A stretch of DNA of 64,000 bases from Kalmusia sp. IMI 367209 (taxonomy: Eukaryota > Ascomycota > Dothideomycetes > Pleosporales > Didymosphaeriaceae), in assembly GCA_027946365.1 (NCBI GenBank), contig JAPEUQ010000016.1, forward strand, positions 1,033,133 to 1,097,132. The letters are read 5' to 3'. Shown here piece after piece: positions 1 to 10,568 of the stretch. The stretch's first letter is position 1. Each line of letters starts with the position of its first letter. The notes under the pieces are model-generated. The model ran no database searches. It was given only the letters and a program-made list of their open reading frames with translations, and had not been told where the DNA came from. A program made the translations under genes and the position numbers.

Positions 1-231
1 GTGACCTGCGCAGGGCTTTTGAAGTATAGAATCTACTGATCCAAGTTCAATCATCATGTCTTCCTCATCATCGTCGTTATTATTTTCCTCTTTGACACTC
101 TGTGTGGAGGTCTTTCGCTTGACCTGTTCTTTTGGAGGAACTAGTATCGTCTTGATCTGGTCGCAAATATGGCAACCTTTGTCAGATGGTAGTATGCCGG
201 CTTGGGTCGTTTGATTAGGTGAAGCCATCAT
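1..231 (-). CDS. N-terminal part of an unidentified protein (gene runs off the left edge)
   Basis: An open minus-strand frame starts at two adjacent ATGs (first at 231) and continues past the window edge, giving 77 residues. Visible features are an early CxxC pair (CHIC), a Lys/Arg-rich patch, a strongly acidic Asn/Asp/Glu run and a late Cys in a PCAGH context. A short Cys-bearing leader before a conserved core is common in fungal HET-domain proteins, and a broken HET gene lies at 43 kb, but the core is outside the window, so this is only a guess. No signal peptide is evident. The frame has no stop in 77 codons, and the start sits in a good position just inside the ORF, so I think it is coding. 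Confidence 0.45.
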   Translation of the reverse strand, partial: MMASPNQTTQAGILPSDKGCHICDQIKTILVPPKEQVKRKTSTQSVKEENNNDDDEEDMMIELGSVDSILQKPCAGH

Positions 232-629
232 CGTGGTTTGTGTTACTGGGGAAAAAGACAAAAAGACAGCAAAAATCCAGCTTTATAACTGCTGCCTGGC
301 GGGGTTCGAATGGCTCTTACATAATTTTGTGGAACGTCATCGCCAATCAACTCCGGGCATTTGTTATCCGCTAGCCTCACTAAAACCGATACGTATGAAA
401 GTATGGGTATACGCAGAAGTACCCTTCATTGCTTTAAGGTTGATATTACTAATAATGTCTATCTTGCGAAAGGGTGCAGCAAATTTTAAATCAGTTTGGG
501 TGACTCTACTATTGACTTGACCTAGATTAAAGCATCTATCTTCCTAAACGAAAGTACCTCAACTCCGCTATAACACGGCCTGTCCACATTGACAACTTCG
601 GATATCGGGATATTGAGAATAAACTTGCA

Positions 630-2047
630 CTAACGGAGAAAATTATGTTCCCTGTCTGCTTGATGACGAAGAGCATGGTTCCCACCATGTTGGGGATGCT
701 GGAGGAGGAAGAAAAGCTTAAGTTCGATGATTATGTTGCAGTTCTCCTACCATCGTTCGATCCTCCCAACAAGACATTCAAGGTTACATCAAGGCTGATC
801 GACTGGCTATTAATGCAATCCGGGACTCGGGAAAATCAGTGTTAGGTTCAATCGGACGATAATATCATAAGATCGAAAGACGACACGATAAAAGTCATCA
901 ACAACCTATAGTTGAAAACCGACGTGCGGACCGAGTTCGCATATAGCAATTGGGGTTCGAACTTGTTTTGCGGGTCATGGAGAACTTGACTAGTGAGACC
1001 TGGGATTCCCATCTACAAAGGCATATCTTTGTGCCACTGGGCTTGCAACGCACGGACGCTCGAGGCGAATACGTCAAATTCGAAAACATGTCCAAACCGT
1101 ACATGGCACTAGATAATACGGCAAAAGTTGCTACTACTCAGACACTCATATCGACCAAAATCATCAATGGAGCGGCTGGGGCGTTTGAAGTTATGTAAAG
1201 GACTTCGATTAGTACCATATCAGGCGATCCTATCGGCCTGCATTGACCGTTTTCATCCGGAAGGGTATCTAGTGAAGTTTCCATTTCCAAGAAACTGATC
1301 ATGACAGTGACCGCGCGCACTCGATTGCCGGGCTTTAGTCTTCACGAATCTTCATGCTGTTACGGCTGGAGCCGGACACAGCTACCTAATCAATTGTGTC
1401 GGATCAGTCCAAACCTCGAATTGCTATGCGAAGAACCAATTCCAAGTGAAGGTGCACCACCAAAGCTCATGGTAGCTCACTCCACAGTATGCCTTGAGCC
1501 ATACTGTGAATTTAGCCTGTTCCCTGAGACTGATAATTCGTTGGTGATTCTGAACCATTGCACACCAATGTGTAACTTAGCTGATTGGTTCACCAAACTC
1601 TTGTGTCAAACGACGTTCGACACTTCAAAGAAAATCAACCATATTGAGTAGGGCCGAAGAACGGTCACAGCAGAACGCAACTGGCACACTATGGTGTCGA
1701 AGGAATTGGAAGATGCGCGAACATCGGATCCCTAACCTGAAGATCTGGAGGCATATTCTGGACGCTACGTCAATAAATTGGACTATTCTTTTTATTTCTG
1801 TTAGGGTTGATGGAAAACGGTTGATCATGTCGTTCCAGGATCGAATAGATGAAGCTTTTGAGCTTCGCCACTACGAAAAGAACACATTTTATTGGCTACG
1901 ACTAAGGGACGAGCTGGTACGACGAGCGAAGAACGTCTTGCAACCTGCAACATATTGAATTATACACTTCTTGGGTGATGCTGAGAAGTTTGGCCGTCTT
2001 ATTTGGGTCAATGACGTCGACGTTCCTTTGAGTTCGGTTTTCCTCTA
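630..2047 (+). pseudogene. Decayed class C beta-lactamase-like serine hydrolase
   Basis: Fragments in several frames together follow the fungal AmpC-like (beta-lactamase-related) serine hydrolase fold. In order: the SxxK helix near 655-680, where the nucleophile Ser is replaced by Leu (CLMTK); a FDDY segment; the Tyr-Ser-Asn (YxN) motif at about 942-951, immediately followed by a one-base frameshift; a PLG...KPYMAL segment at 1,040-1,115; a C-terminal NCTPMCNLADWF-like segment near 1,555-1,600; and a last domain at 1,650-2,047 ending SSVFL. At least four frame changes and the lost nucleophile mean no active enzyme can be made. Intact relatives are usually 500-600 aa; the summed fragments match that. 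The Ser-to-Leu change (TCG to TTG) is RIP-like. Exact ends are uncertain. Confidence 0.6.
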
Positions 2048-2332
2048 AAAGATCTGCTTAAGACAATGATAGTTTTACATAATTATGTATCTTATTAGGA
2101 AAGGCAAGAAAGGAAGCTTTACCAAATAGTGCTTCTAAAGCTCCCTACACCTCTCGGAAACACCTAAGTAATGTGCATTTTGGTTTTGAATTCTGCCTCA
2201 CAGCCCTGAAATAAGCTTACTATATCCTCAAAATTTATGTTATAGAAGAATGCTCGAGTATATTGATAGAGTATAGAATAGGCATGCAAGTGAATAAGTG
2301 GGCTATTTAGTGAGTAGACTTAATCTTGGTCT

Positions 2333-3973
2333 TTACATTTTCTGCCAATCATTTGCTCTTTCCCAAGCGAACGCAACCTCATACACGGCCATCTCATCCC
2401 ACCATCTTCCAATAATTTGCATACTTACCGGCAACTTCAATGCATCAGCCACCCCTGGACCCTCCAAAACTGCTAGCATGCCTATTGGTAATGCTAAAAC
2501 AGGATGCCCGCTCTGATTGAAGGGTGCTGTATTAGACGTCAGACCAATCTGCTTTGCGATTTGCTCAAGCGGCGTCGCATCAGGTGCGGCATGGCTGGTA
2601 GCGATATAAGGTAGCGTTGGGGTTAGAAGGATGTCGTACTTGACGAAGGCAGCGTCATATGCGTCACGCAGTTGATGCGATAGGTTTGTGGCTTTGGCTA
2701 GGAGAAGCGGGAAGTTTTGTACCGCATAGAGGCCATTCAGGTAGATGTTCTTGGTCGATGCGTAAGCTTCATTCCAATTATCCTGGCCAATGGGGTGAAG
2801 TAGAGTGTTCAGACCCAGCATCTGGTGCCCTCTTCTACCGAATGATCCTGAGGTTTTGGCGAGAAAGCCTCCTACTTTCGAGATGCCAGTCCAGATTGCG
2901 GCGCCTTTGGAGTGAATTGGTATTGAGACTTCGTCTATGTTAGCGCCGAGCTCGGCAAATTTAGATACAGCTGTTTTGAATGTTTTGATGATACGAGGAT
3001 CCAGTGCTGGCGTTGAGAGTGATTCAGTGATTATGGCGATTCTCTTCCCTGCAAGAGGCTTGTCCACGGGTAAATCTTCTACCGAGCTATACCTTGGAAC
3101 CTTAGACGGCCATGGCGCAGCAAACGAACGGTCGTCGATATTGTCGTTTCCAGCGATAGCCTCTAAGAATATCGCATTGTCTAAAACCGTTCTCGTCATG
3201 GGCCCGAGATGATCATTCGTCGGCTCATTGCTGCCGCTGCCAGTATATGGCACAAGACCGAAGGTAGGCTTTAACCCAACAACTCCACAATTAGCTGCCG
3301 GTACACGGATACTCCCTCCTTGATCTGCACCAATTGCTCCATCTACTTCACCTAGAGCGACAAGGACTCCTGATCCGCTAGAGCTTCCGCCCGAACTGTA
3401 GCCTTTCGCAAAGGGGTTCTCAACAATTCCCGTCCCAGATGAGTGGCTAGTAGCGGAGTGACACATGTTTTCGCATACTGCCTTGCCGAGGATTTCGCCA
3501 CCTTCCTCAAGGATGCGCGTGATGACGGTTGCATCGCAATCCGGGACGTAATCTTTGATGAAGTTGGTACCAAGCAGCATAGGCACGCCCTTAATAGCGA
3601 TATTGTCCTTAATGGCGAAAGTTTTGCCGTGCAGCTTTCCACCCTTGGCTTGCTTGTCGAGGATTCGGCACTTCCACGCCCAAGCGCCGTGAGAGTTCCC
3701 AGTCTTTTCTGGGAAATGTACATTTTCTCGTGCGAAGCGCGCTTCGTCCACTGGTGGAACGTAGTCCGGTATCGCCATGAGCTGTTCGCTAGCGTCGTGG
3801 AAGACAGCTAGTAACCGTCTGTAGTCCGCCTTTTCCTTCTCTTCGATTGATACTCCGAGTTGAGAACATAATTTATCAACGGTTTCGGTCGTTACAGGGT
3901 TTCCAGGGCTGGTATCAAGAGAGAAGACTGACATGACTTTTACTAAACTGAGAGAAACAATGAAACGGTTCAA
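2333..3973 (-). CDS. Amidase signature-family hydrolase
   Basis: An intronless frame of 546 aa; the start at Met14 (3,934, MSVFSL) is a likely alternative. The amidase signature family hydrolyses C-N amide bonds with a Ser-cisSer-Lys triad, and all three are visible: Lys122 in FAIKDN, the Ser-rich GGSSSGSG loop at about 195-202, and nucleophile Ser221 in DQGGSIRVPA. The region GLVPYTG...DHLGPMTRTV resembles bacterial enantioselective/aliphatic amidases more than GatA or urea amidolyase. No signal peptide, so probably cytosolic. It is divergent from the PuuE-type allantoinase at 4,529 with about 550 bp between them, suggesting joint regulation; in that setting it may release ammonia from an amide formed during purine or other nitrogen-compound breakdown. 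The substrate cannot be read from the sequence. Confidence 0.85.
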   Translation of the reverse strand: MNRFIVSLSLVKVMSVFSLDTSPGNPVTTETVDKLCSQLGVSIEEKEKADYRRLLAVFHDASEQLMAIPDYVPPVDEARFARENVHFPEKTGNSHGAWAWKCRILDKQAKGGKLHGKTFAIKDNIAIKGVPMLLGTNFIKDYVPDCDATVITRILEEGGEILGKAVCENMCHSATSHSSGTGIVENPFAKGYSSGGSSSGSGVLVALGEVDGAIGADQGGSIRVPAANCGVVGLKPTFGLVPYTGSGSNEPTNDHLGPMTRTVLDNAIFLEAIAGNDNIDDRSFAAPWPSKVPRYSSVEDLPVDKPLAGKRIAIITESLSTPALDPRIIKTFKTAVSKFAELGANIDEVSIPIHSKGAAIWTGISKVGGFLAKTSGSFGRRGHQMLGLNTLLHPIGQDNWNEAYASTKNIYLNGLYAVQNFPLLLAKATNLSHQLRDAYDAAFVKYDILLTPTLPYIATSHAAPDATPLEQIAKQIGLTSNTAPFNQSGHPVLALPIGMLAVLEGPGVADALKLPVSMQIIGRWWDEMAVYEVAFAWERANDWQKM

Positions 3974-4528
3974 TTTGGCAGAGAATTTTATTTAATGAAG
4001 GGCGTAGAAGATAGTTGTGAGGTGAATTAGTCGATGCGATAGCCTAGATAACTAACAGTTCAAGTTGCCGCTCGGCTCTCCAGCCATTCATCCATCTCAC
4101 GGTTTGGATGCAGCATTCTTTCGTGACTCCGGTTAATTTGTGTCCAATAATAACTTTCAAACGTTGCAGGAAAGGTGGGCGTGTTTTCGGACGTCCGACA
4201 CTGGGATGTCGGGAAGAGCGGGGAAGGTCGGCTGACTAACCTGGAAATCGATAACCATCGGCGATATGCCGATAAGATACACTACCCCCGAATTTTTCAT
4301 ATCTTAGTCACATGGAACTGTAAAGATTTTGATAAGGCAATCGAAGAATGAAGACGATTTCTAGGCTCGCACAAGAGTGGACCGTGTATGTGCAATCCAA
4401 ATGTGACCTTCTACCAGACCAGGTATAAGATACCGACATGACCGTGATCTTATTCCTTTCCTAATTTCAGTCCAAGCTCGAATTGGGGTAGTTCTGCCTT
4501 TGAAAGTTGATTCCTAAATTTAAACACC
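3974..4528. promoter_or_regulatory. Divergent amidase/allantoinase promoter with GATA-factor sites
   Basis: This 555 bp gap separates two divergent genes. It contains HGATAR sites for AreA/NIT2-type nitrogen regulators: AGATAA at 4,046-4,051, CGATAA at 4,249-4,254, CGATAA at 4,270-4,275 and TGATAA at 4,330-4,335, the middle two only 21 bp apart. That clustering is consistent with nitrogen-catabolite control of both genes. Motif matches this short occur by chance, so binding is inference. Confidence 0.45.
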
Positions 4529-5668
4529 ATGGTTCACGTAGAAGAATCTCTACAATTACCAAGAGATTTTGAGGGTAAAATTCCTACAAACTATATCCAC
4601 TTCTCCTGCTAATATTCCCTATAGGCTTCGGGGAGCATGGCCATGATCCCCAATGGCCAAATGGTGCCCGAATTGCTGTTTCCTTCGTGCTCAACTACGA
4701 AGAAGGCGGCGAAAGAAACCCCCTGGACGGTGATGGAACCAGTGAGCCGTATTTGTGGGAGAAGGGTCCATCGGGGGGTGGCAGGGAGCACCGGCATCTG
4801 AACGGCGAGCAAGACTTCGAGTATGGTAGTCGATGCGGTGCTTGGCGCATACTCCGCTTGATGAAGGAATTTGGCTGGAACATGACCTTGTGGGCTATTG
4901 CTGTTGCTATGGAGAGAAATCCTACTTTTGCTAAAGCGTGTGTGCGAGAAGGACATGAGATTGGTGCGCATGGATACAGATGGCTGGATATCTGGGACTA
5001 TTCTCTCGAAGATGATAAATCCTACATCAAGAAAACTTGTAAAGCCTTGGAAGCAGCCAGTGGTAATATTATCCCTTCTTCGAAAATTTGTGATGCTGAT
5101 CGCAGAATAGGCGAATTCCCAGTCGGTGCTTACTTCGGAAGAGGGACGCCGAATACAGCCAGTCTACTTCCGATCATGTGGAAGGAGATGGGACACAAGC
5201 TTCTGTATACTTCAGAAGTTTACAATGAGGACTCGCCATACTGGATCGACCTTCCATGGGAAGACAATCTTCTAGACGAGGAGAAGGAAGGTCTTCTGAT
5301 GGTACCCTACAACTACGACTGTGAGTTCTCATATTTATCTCTTTGACTTACAAAAAATAATCTAATGTGTCCTAGGCAACGATGGAAAATTCCACATGCT
5401 TCCCGGATTCGTCAGTTCTAGTGGAAACACGTATGAGCAGTATCTGAAGGACACCTTCGATTGCCTGTATAGGGAGGGTGGTAAGATGATGACTATCCCT
5501 TTGCACTCTCGTATTGCGGGCAAGCCTGGTAGATCTGAGAGCCTGCGAAAATTCATGAAATACATCTCTGAGAAGGAAGGTGTTTGGGTTGCGAACCGTA
5601 GGGACATCGCCGAACACTACCGCAAGACTTTTCCGTACAAACCGGGGTCGAAGACCGGAGGACTATAG
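4529..5668 (+). CDS. PuuE-type allantoinase (polysaccharide deacetylase superfamily)
   Basis: Three exons, 4,529-4,574, 4,625-5,320 and 5,376-5,668, join in frame to 344 aa; introns are 50 and 55 nt with GT-AG ends. The start MVHVEESLQLPRDFEGFG, then WPNGARIAVSFVLNYEEGGE, is diagnostic for the PuuE branch of the polysaccharide deacetylase superfamily, which opens the allantoin ring in purine catabolism, rather than for chitin deacetylases. The C-terminal IAGKPGR motif and REGHEIGAHGYRW (His-rich metal-site region) also fit. There is no signal peptide, as expected for a cytosolic catabolic enzyme. Neighbours (amidase, regulator, NCS1 permease) support a nitrogen-scavenging role. Most ascomycetes use the unrelated amidohydrolase-type allantoinase, so this could act on another cyclic ureide; specificity is inferred from family. 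Confidence 0.82.
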
Positions 5669-5922
5669 ATAAACAACAGCATTAATGGCATTTCCCACGA
5701 AATTATAGTAATACACGCGTAATTATCGGTGCCATGGCGATGGCTGCAGGATCATGGTAGCTATAATTCAAGTTATGGCCTAGTACCGATACAGACTAGC
5801 GTATGCGTTAAACCCAGGTTGTTATCTTGACTCAATTTCCTTATCTGCTAGTACAATAACTACCGTATCCCACCTGCTTGTCCGATGCCGCGTGATACGT
5901 TTCATTGCGTCTTTTAACCACC

Positions 5923-8015
5923 ATGAGTGGCGTGAATACAGATGTACACTCGCCCGAATATGAAGATAGTCACAGTTCGCGAAAGCGGCAACGGACAGCT
6001 TGTGACAGGTGCAAAGCAAGAAAGCAACGGGTAAGAAAATGATTCTGAGGCATTGAAATCTTGTGACTAATGAGAATACATTGTTCCAGTGCGATAATGC
6101 ATACCCCCAATGTTCTAACTGCGTCAAAGGAGGCACAGCGTGTAGTAGACCCCCAGATTTAGATGGACAACGGAACTCTTACACTCACGCACTAGAAGAC
6201 CAGGTTGCATTTCTGGAAAGCAGAATTCTAGCCATGGAGCGAAATCATCACACTCAGAGTGACTCGGCGATACATGGGAACCATACGTCCCCAGCAGGCC
6301 CACTGTCAACTACAAGGCATGATCAACCAGACATCGAGACGCCAATCGGTCAGACACCTAGACCCCAACATACTGTCGCCGATGTGGTCGGAATGATTTC
6401 TTTAGGAAATGGCAATACGCAAAGTCTCTCTTACGTAGGCTCGTCCTCAGGCTACTCTCTAGCAACCGATCTTGGTCGGATGGTGCAAGCGACAGTTTGG
6501 AACAAGGCTCTCTGGGTGTCTACGGCTACTGGAGAAAACAGCGAACGAACTTCGGAGAAGGGTACCCAGAGAAGAATTACCCTCGAAGAACTCCAGTCAA
6601 AAAAAGCGGAACCTCCATCAGACACCCTAGGCACAAAATTGATCAAGGCATATCTTACGAGGATACATCCGCGCTTTCCGTTATTATTTCGCTCAGATGT
6701 CTGGGAAGCACACAGATGCCGTTATCTCCTCGAAAGAGGAACTCAATCGTATTCTAGCCATGGTGCTTCTTCTTACTCTTCTTCGGCTTATAAAGAAGAT
6801 GGATTTGCGTTATTCGTTCTTTACATGGTATACGCGATAGGTGCTTTGAATTTGCGTCTAACGGAAGACTATAAGGAAACTTCACCAGAACATTTTTATC
6901 TCTTCGCTATGCAGCACGTGGCAAGCGTAAGAGAAGCTTCTTCGATTCATAATATCGAGGCGACAGTCTTATTGATCCTGTACCATCTACGTTCAGAGTC
7001 TCGAAATGGTCTATGGCATCTAACTGGCCTGGCTATGCGAACAGTGACCGACATCGGTCTACATCGTGAAGCATCAACGTGCGACCTGCGCCCATTCGAA
7101 GCGCAGATGAGAAGACGCTTGTTCTGGTCCGTCTTCGCTCTTGAAAGCATATTAGCTGGCACTCTGGGCCGACCGATCAGCCTATCAGATTGCGACATCG
7201 ACCAACCACTGCCTCTGAGTATCCATGATGATGATCGCATGGAAAGCATCGCTCACGATACCCTTCATTCTGCACAGGTTCAAGGACAAGAAGCTTTTCC
7301 TCCTACGAATCTAAGTCAATTCATATTACTCTCACAACTGCATGTCTTCGAGGCTCGCATTCAGAGAAAAGTCTATCGTGTAGACAGAATACCGAGTACC
7401 TTGCAACACAGAATGATTCGTCTAGCAACAGATCTTGAGACATGGCGGCACAATATACCCCCGGCACTACAAGCTGGCGAGCGCGACCGAATCATGCTAC
7501 ATTACCACCGCAACGTGCGATTACTTTTGCAGCCTTTTCTGTCGATTTTAGATCCAGGATCGGAGTATTTCCGCAAATGCGCTGTGTCAGCAGGCCAGAT
7601 ATGTCAGATTCACAAGCGACTACATCAGACACCTGAGTACGGACATAGTTTTGTTGCTGTACATACCGCCTTCGTTTCTGGTATTACTCTGCTGTATGCG
7701 CTATGGAGGGGGAAAGACACCTTGTGGTCATTTACAATCAGCAATGATATCCGTGCTGCCAGCTGTGTCCTTTCAATTATGGGCGAGCGTGCCGCATGGA
7801 TTAGACCTTTTAGGAACACCTTTGATGCCATGGTAGAAGCTACTATGATCGCACTACAAGGTGCAAGCGAGGATGATCGCAACAGCGAGACAATACCAGA
7901 GAATAGCACAACAATGCCTCAGCATGCAGACTTTTCCTTGTTCGAAGACTTGGAATTCATGGACCACGGAGCCTTGGACATGGCGAAAGAGTTAACAGAA
8001 TGGATTCAATACTAA
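5923..8015 (+). CDS. Zn2Cys6 transcription factor with fungal-specific TF domain
   Basis: Exon 1 (5,923-6,030) and exon 2 (6,090-8,015) join across a 59 nt intron to give 677 aa. The intron splits the zinc cluster: ACDRCKARKQR is encoded before it and CDNAYPQCSNCVKGGTAC after it, completing the six-Cys binuclear zinc pattern near residues 26-53. A heptad-like segment (DQVAFLESRILAMERN) follows as a dimerisation coil. The middle region (roughly 190-450) has the conserved helical features of the fungal TF domain, including LWHLTGLAMRTVTDIGLHRE and RRRLFWSVFALES...LGRPISLSD. The gene lies between the allantoinase and the MFS transporter and is the natural candidate for pathway-specific activator of the 2.3-12.4 kb cluster, which is inference from position. 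Confidence 0.9.
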
Positions 8016-8184
8016 GATTATCCGCCCATGGATTATGAGCCACGAATATTTTGGGCTGAGATATCATTGGCGTAAAAAATGTAGTGAATGGGCTATGAGA
8101 AGCAAAGGAAAACTCGATACCCTTTTACTAAGTAATTGAGACTATCCTCGTAACGCCTCATACACATATTGTAGACCATAGATG

Positions 8185-9981
8185 CTATGTCTTACCTCTA
8201 TTTAGGCCATCGGCTTCACTAGACATACAAGCTTCGCCAATTTCTTTCTCAGAAGCCTCATTCGCTGCTCCCGTCGCCCTCATGTCTTCATCCTTGCTAT
8301 CCGACCGCCCAGCTTCTTCAACCTTCGGCATCTCATCCGGCCGCCTCAAACCATGGTCTTTGACAAAGATACAGCCAAGCAAGCAGAGCCCAATGAATGG
8401 AACATTCATGATAAATACTGTCCTACTTGCACTCGCATACGCCTTTAAGATCTCGTGAACTTCAACAGGTGATGCGGCGAGAGCCGCAAAGTTGGGAGTA
8501 TCGTACGTGGAGAGGGCGAGGAATGCAAAATCCTGAGGCAATGCTTTCTTAAGCGAGTTCTGCAAGGCTGTTGCAGAGATTGCCAGACCGACGGCACCAC
8601 CAAGGCTACGGAGGAAATTTCGATTCGATATTACGACCGCTCGTTGGGCCTTTGTGCAGTGTGCTTGCAGAGCGACAAGTGTCGGCTGGAACACAAATCC
8701 AACGCCTATCCCTTGGAGCACCAGGATGACTATAATAGCTGCAAGAGAAGTGTTAAGATCGAACACGCAGGTCAACCCAGCCCCGAGAGTCCAAATGAAG
8801 AATCCAGCCCAGATGACTTCCCCATAGCGTTCCATGCGGGATATGTATTGCCCGGAGATAATAGAAGCAGTCATTTGTGCGCATGGGATTGGCAAAACCA
8901 ACACTGCCGATAGGGTAGGGGACATGCGACGGGCATTTTGGAAGAAGAGGGGGAGGTAGTAGAGCTGCGAATAGTACACCATGCCGAACAGCATATTCTG
9001 CAAGAGCATAACGCAAATTGGCGAGGATTTAAATAGCGATACTGGTAACATTAGTTTTCCATGGCATCGCAAGAGGATGCAAAACTTACACGGCATCATG
9101 GGTAACAATGCTACTCGGTGTTCAATGAGAAGGAACGCAGCCGCGCAAATGCCTCCGACCACAAGCATCGATATGACCATGGGAGATGCCCATGCGAAAT
9201 AACTGCCTCCCCCTGAAACAGGTATCAGTATCAGAATTGTGGCTCCTGATCCAGCAAAGATACCCCAATAATCGATCTTTTCAGACACAGCTCGAAAGTC
9301 CATGCGCGGCGCATTTTTAGGCGTGGGTAAGACGAAGTAGCATACAACACCACAAACCGCGGAGAGTGGACTAACAAGCCAAAATAGACCTCTCCATGTA
9401 GAATTTTCCACGAATGCAGCTCCAATGAATGGGCCAGCCATGTTACCGAGCCCAACACAAGCCCCGAGAATACCTTGGTACTTTCCTCGCTCTTTTAAAG
9501 TGATGATATCGGAGACAATCATCATCGACAATGATGTAATGCCGCCATTAGCGACCCCTGCCAGGCCACGGAACACGTAGAGCATAGTGGCGTTTTGGGA
9601 CAGACCGCAGAGCAGGTCACTGATTGTCAACAATGCTAACCCAGATAAGAACACAGTCTTCCTCCCTATATCTCGAATCAGAATGAATGATTTAAGTCAA
9701 CATGTACACCTGCACTTACCGAACAGGTCAGACATCCGCCCATATAGCACTTGGAAGACGGTATTAGCGATTAGAGCGCTGGTTCCAACCCAACTGACTG
9801 TGGCTTCAGCATGGAGCTCTCGTCCTATGGTAGGCAGGGCCACACCAATCCCATTTTGGTCTACGAAACAGATGAAAAGCGATACTGCTAACGCGCTGAA
9901 GACGGCTAGAAGCTCTTTTCTGGGGAGAAGGTTCGTCTGGTCGAAAACAGCCGCTTCGGCAGCCATCTGTCGTGTCTTCAT
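8185..9981 (-). CDS. MFS transporter, DHA2-like (14 TM) drug/metabolite:H+ antiporter type
   Basis: Exons 9,981-9,720, 9,671-9,090 and 9,041-8,185 join in frame to 566 aa with two 48 nt introns. Splicing restores the loop 2-3 signature GRMSDLFDIGRKTVF at the first junction and MMPLSLFKSS at the second. Many hydrophobic segments alternate along the protein, and AGVANGGITSLSMMIVSDI and LGACVGLGNMAGPFIG match motif C-type regions of the DHA2 group. The N-terminus is short and the C-terminal tail is hydrophilic and acidic, so a plasma or vacuolar membrane exporter is likely. It sits tail to tail with the regulator and head to head with the NCS1 permease. The substrate is unknown; it might export an intermediate or a toxic analogue. 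Confidence 0.88.
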
Positions 9982-10568
9982 CGTGACGAAGGCCTTGTAA
10001 AAAAAAAAAAACTAGCAGAATCAAAGATAAATATGAATAATATGGCCATGTGGACACAATTTTGTGCGGGTTGACCACGTGATAGACAGATCAGAATTCG
10101 TGGCTGCTAGATAGGTGTACAAAGTATCATAGACTAAGCTGTTTCGCCTCTGTTCACTTCCGTCTTCGTCGGACATGCAGCGAAAAGATATTGCATGCCA
10201 ATCTATTGTCATCGGAGCTCCTAATGTTGTCTGAATTTGCAGAGCGGTTACCTCGGAATTTGTTATCGCCGTAGCCGAAATAGAAGCGGGTCGTCGGACC
10301 TCCGACGGAGGACGACGCTTCAACGCATTTGCGCATCGGATCGACATTGCTCGATAAACGTTATCGTCTTATCAAAGAGTTGTTCGACTTTCAGCCTTAC
10401 AAGCATGTTTCTCTACTCTATCTCGACCAAAATCTCCAAGGACTAGCGATGCCATGACAATATGCGTTATCGCTGTGAACATGCTGTTTATATATGTTAC
10501 TGTTGTCGCTCAATGAAGTTCTATACCAACGCGGACGATAGAGCAACTTTATCAAATCCCCAACCGGG
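9982..10568. promoter_or_regulatory. Divergent MFS/NCS1 promoter region
   Basis: 587 bp between two divergent transporter genes. It contains a 13-base A tract near 10,001-10,013 just upstream of the MFS start and GATA-type sites (AGATAA near 10,026 and CGATAA near 10,350). The gap shows no convincing ORF of its own. Joint control of the two transporters by a nitrogen regulator is plausible but unproven. Confidence 0.35.

Noticed and set aside
290..330. tRNA (GGTTCGAAT resembles a B box; a similar word lies near 952)
   Set aside because: No matching acceptor stem, T stem or A box could be found around either word.
4529..5668. Secreted chitin deacetylase
   Set aside because: No signal peptide, and the NYEEGGE and IAGKPGR motifs belong to the cytosolic PuuE branch.
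10462..10568. Upstream extension of the NCS1 permease to a Met at 10,462
   Set aside because: That frame reads through an intron and is not the frame of NRDLLPSPP; the start at 10,569 agrees with the family.
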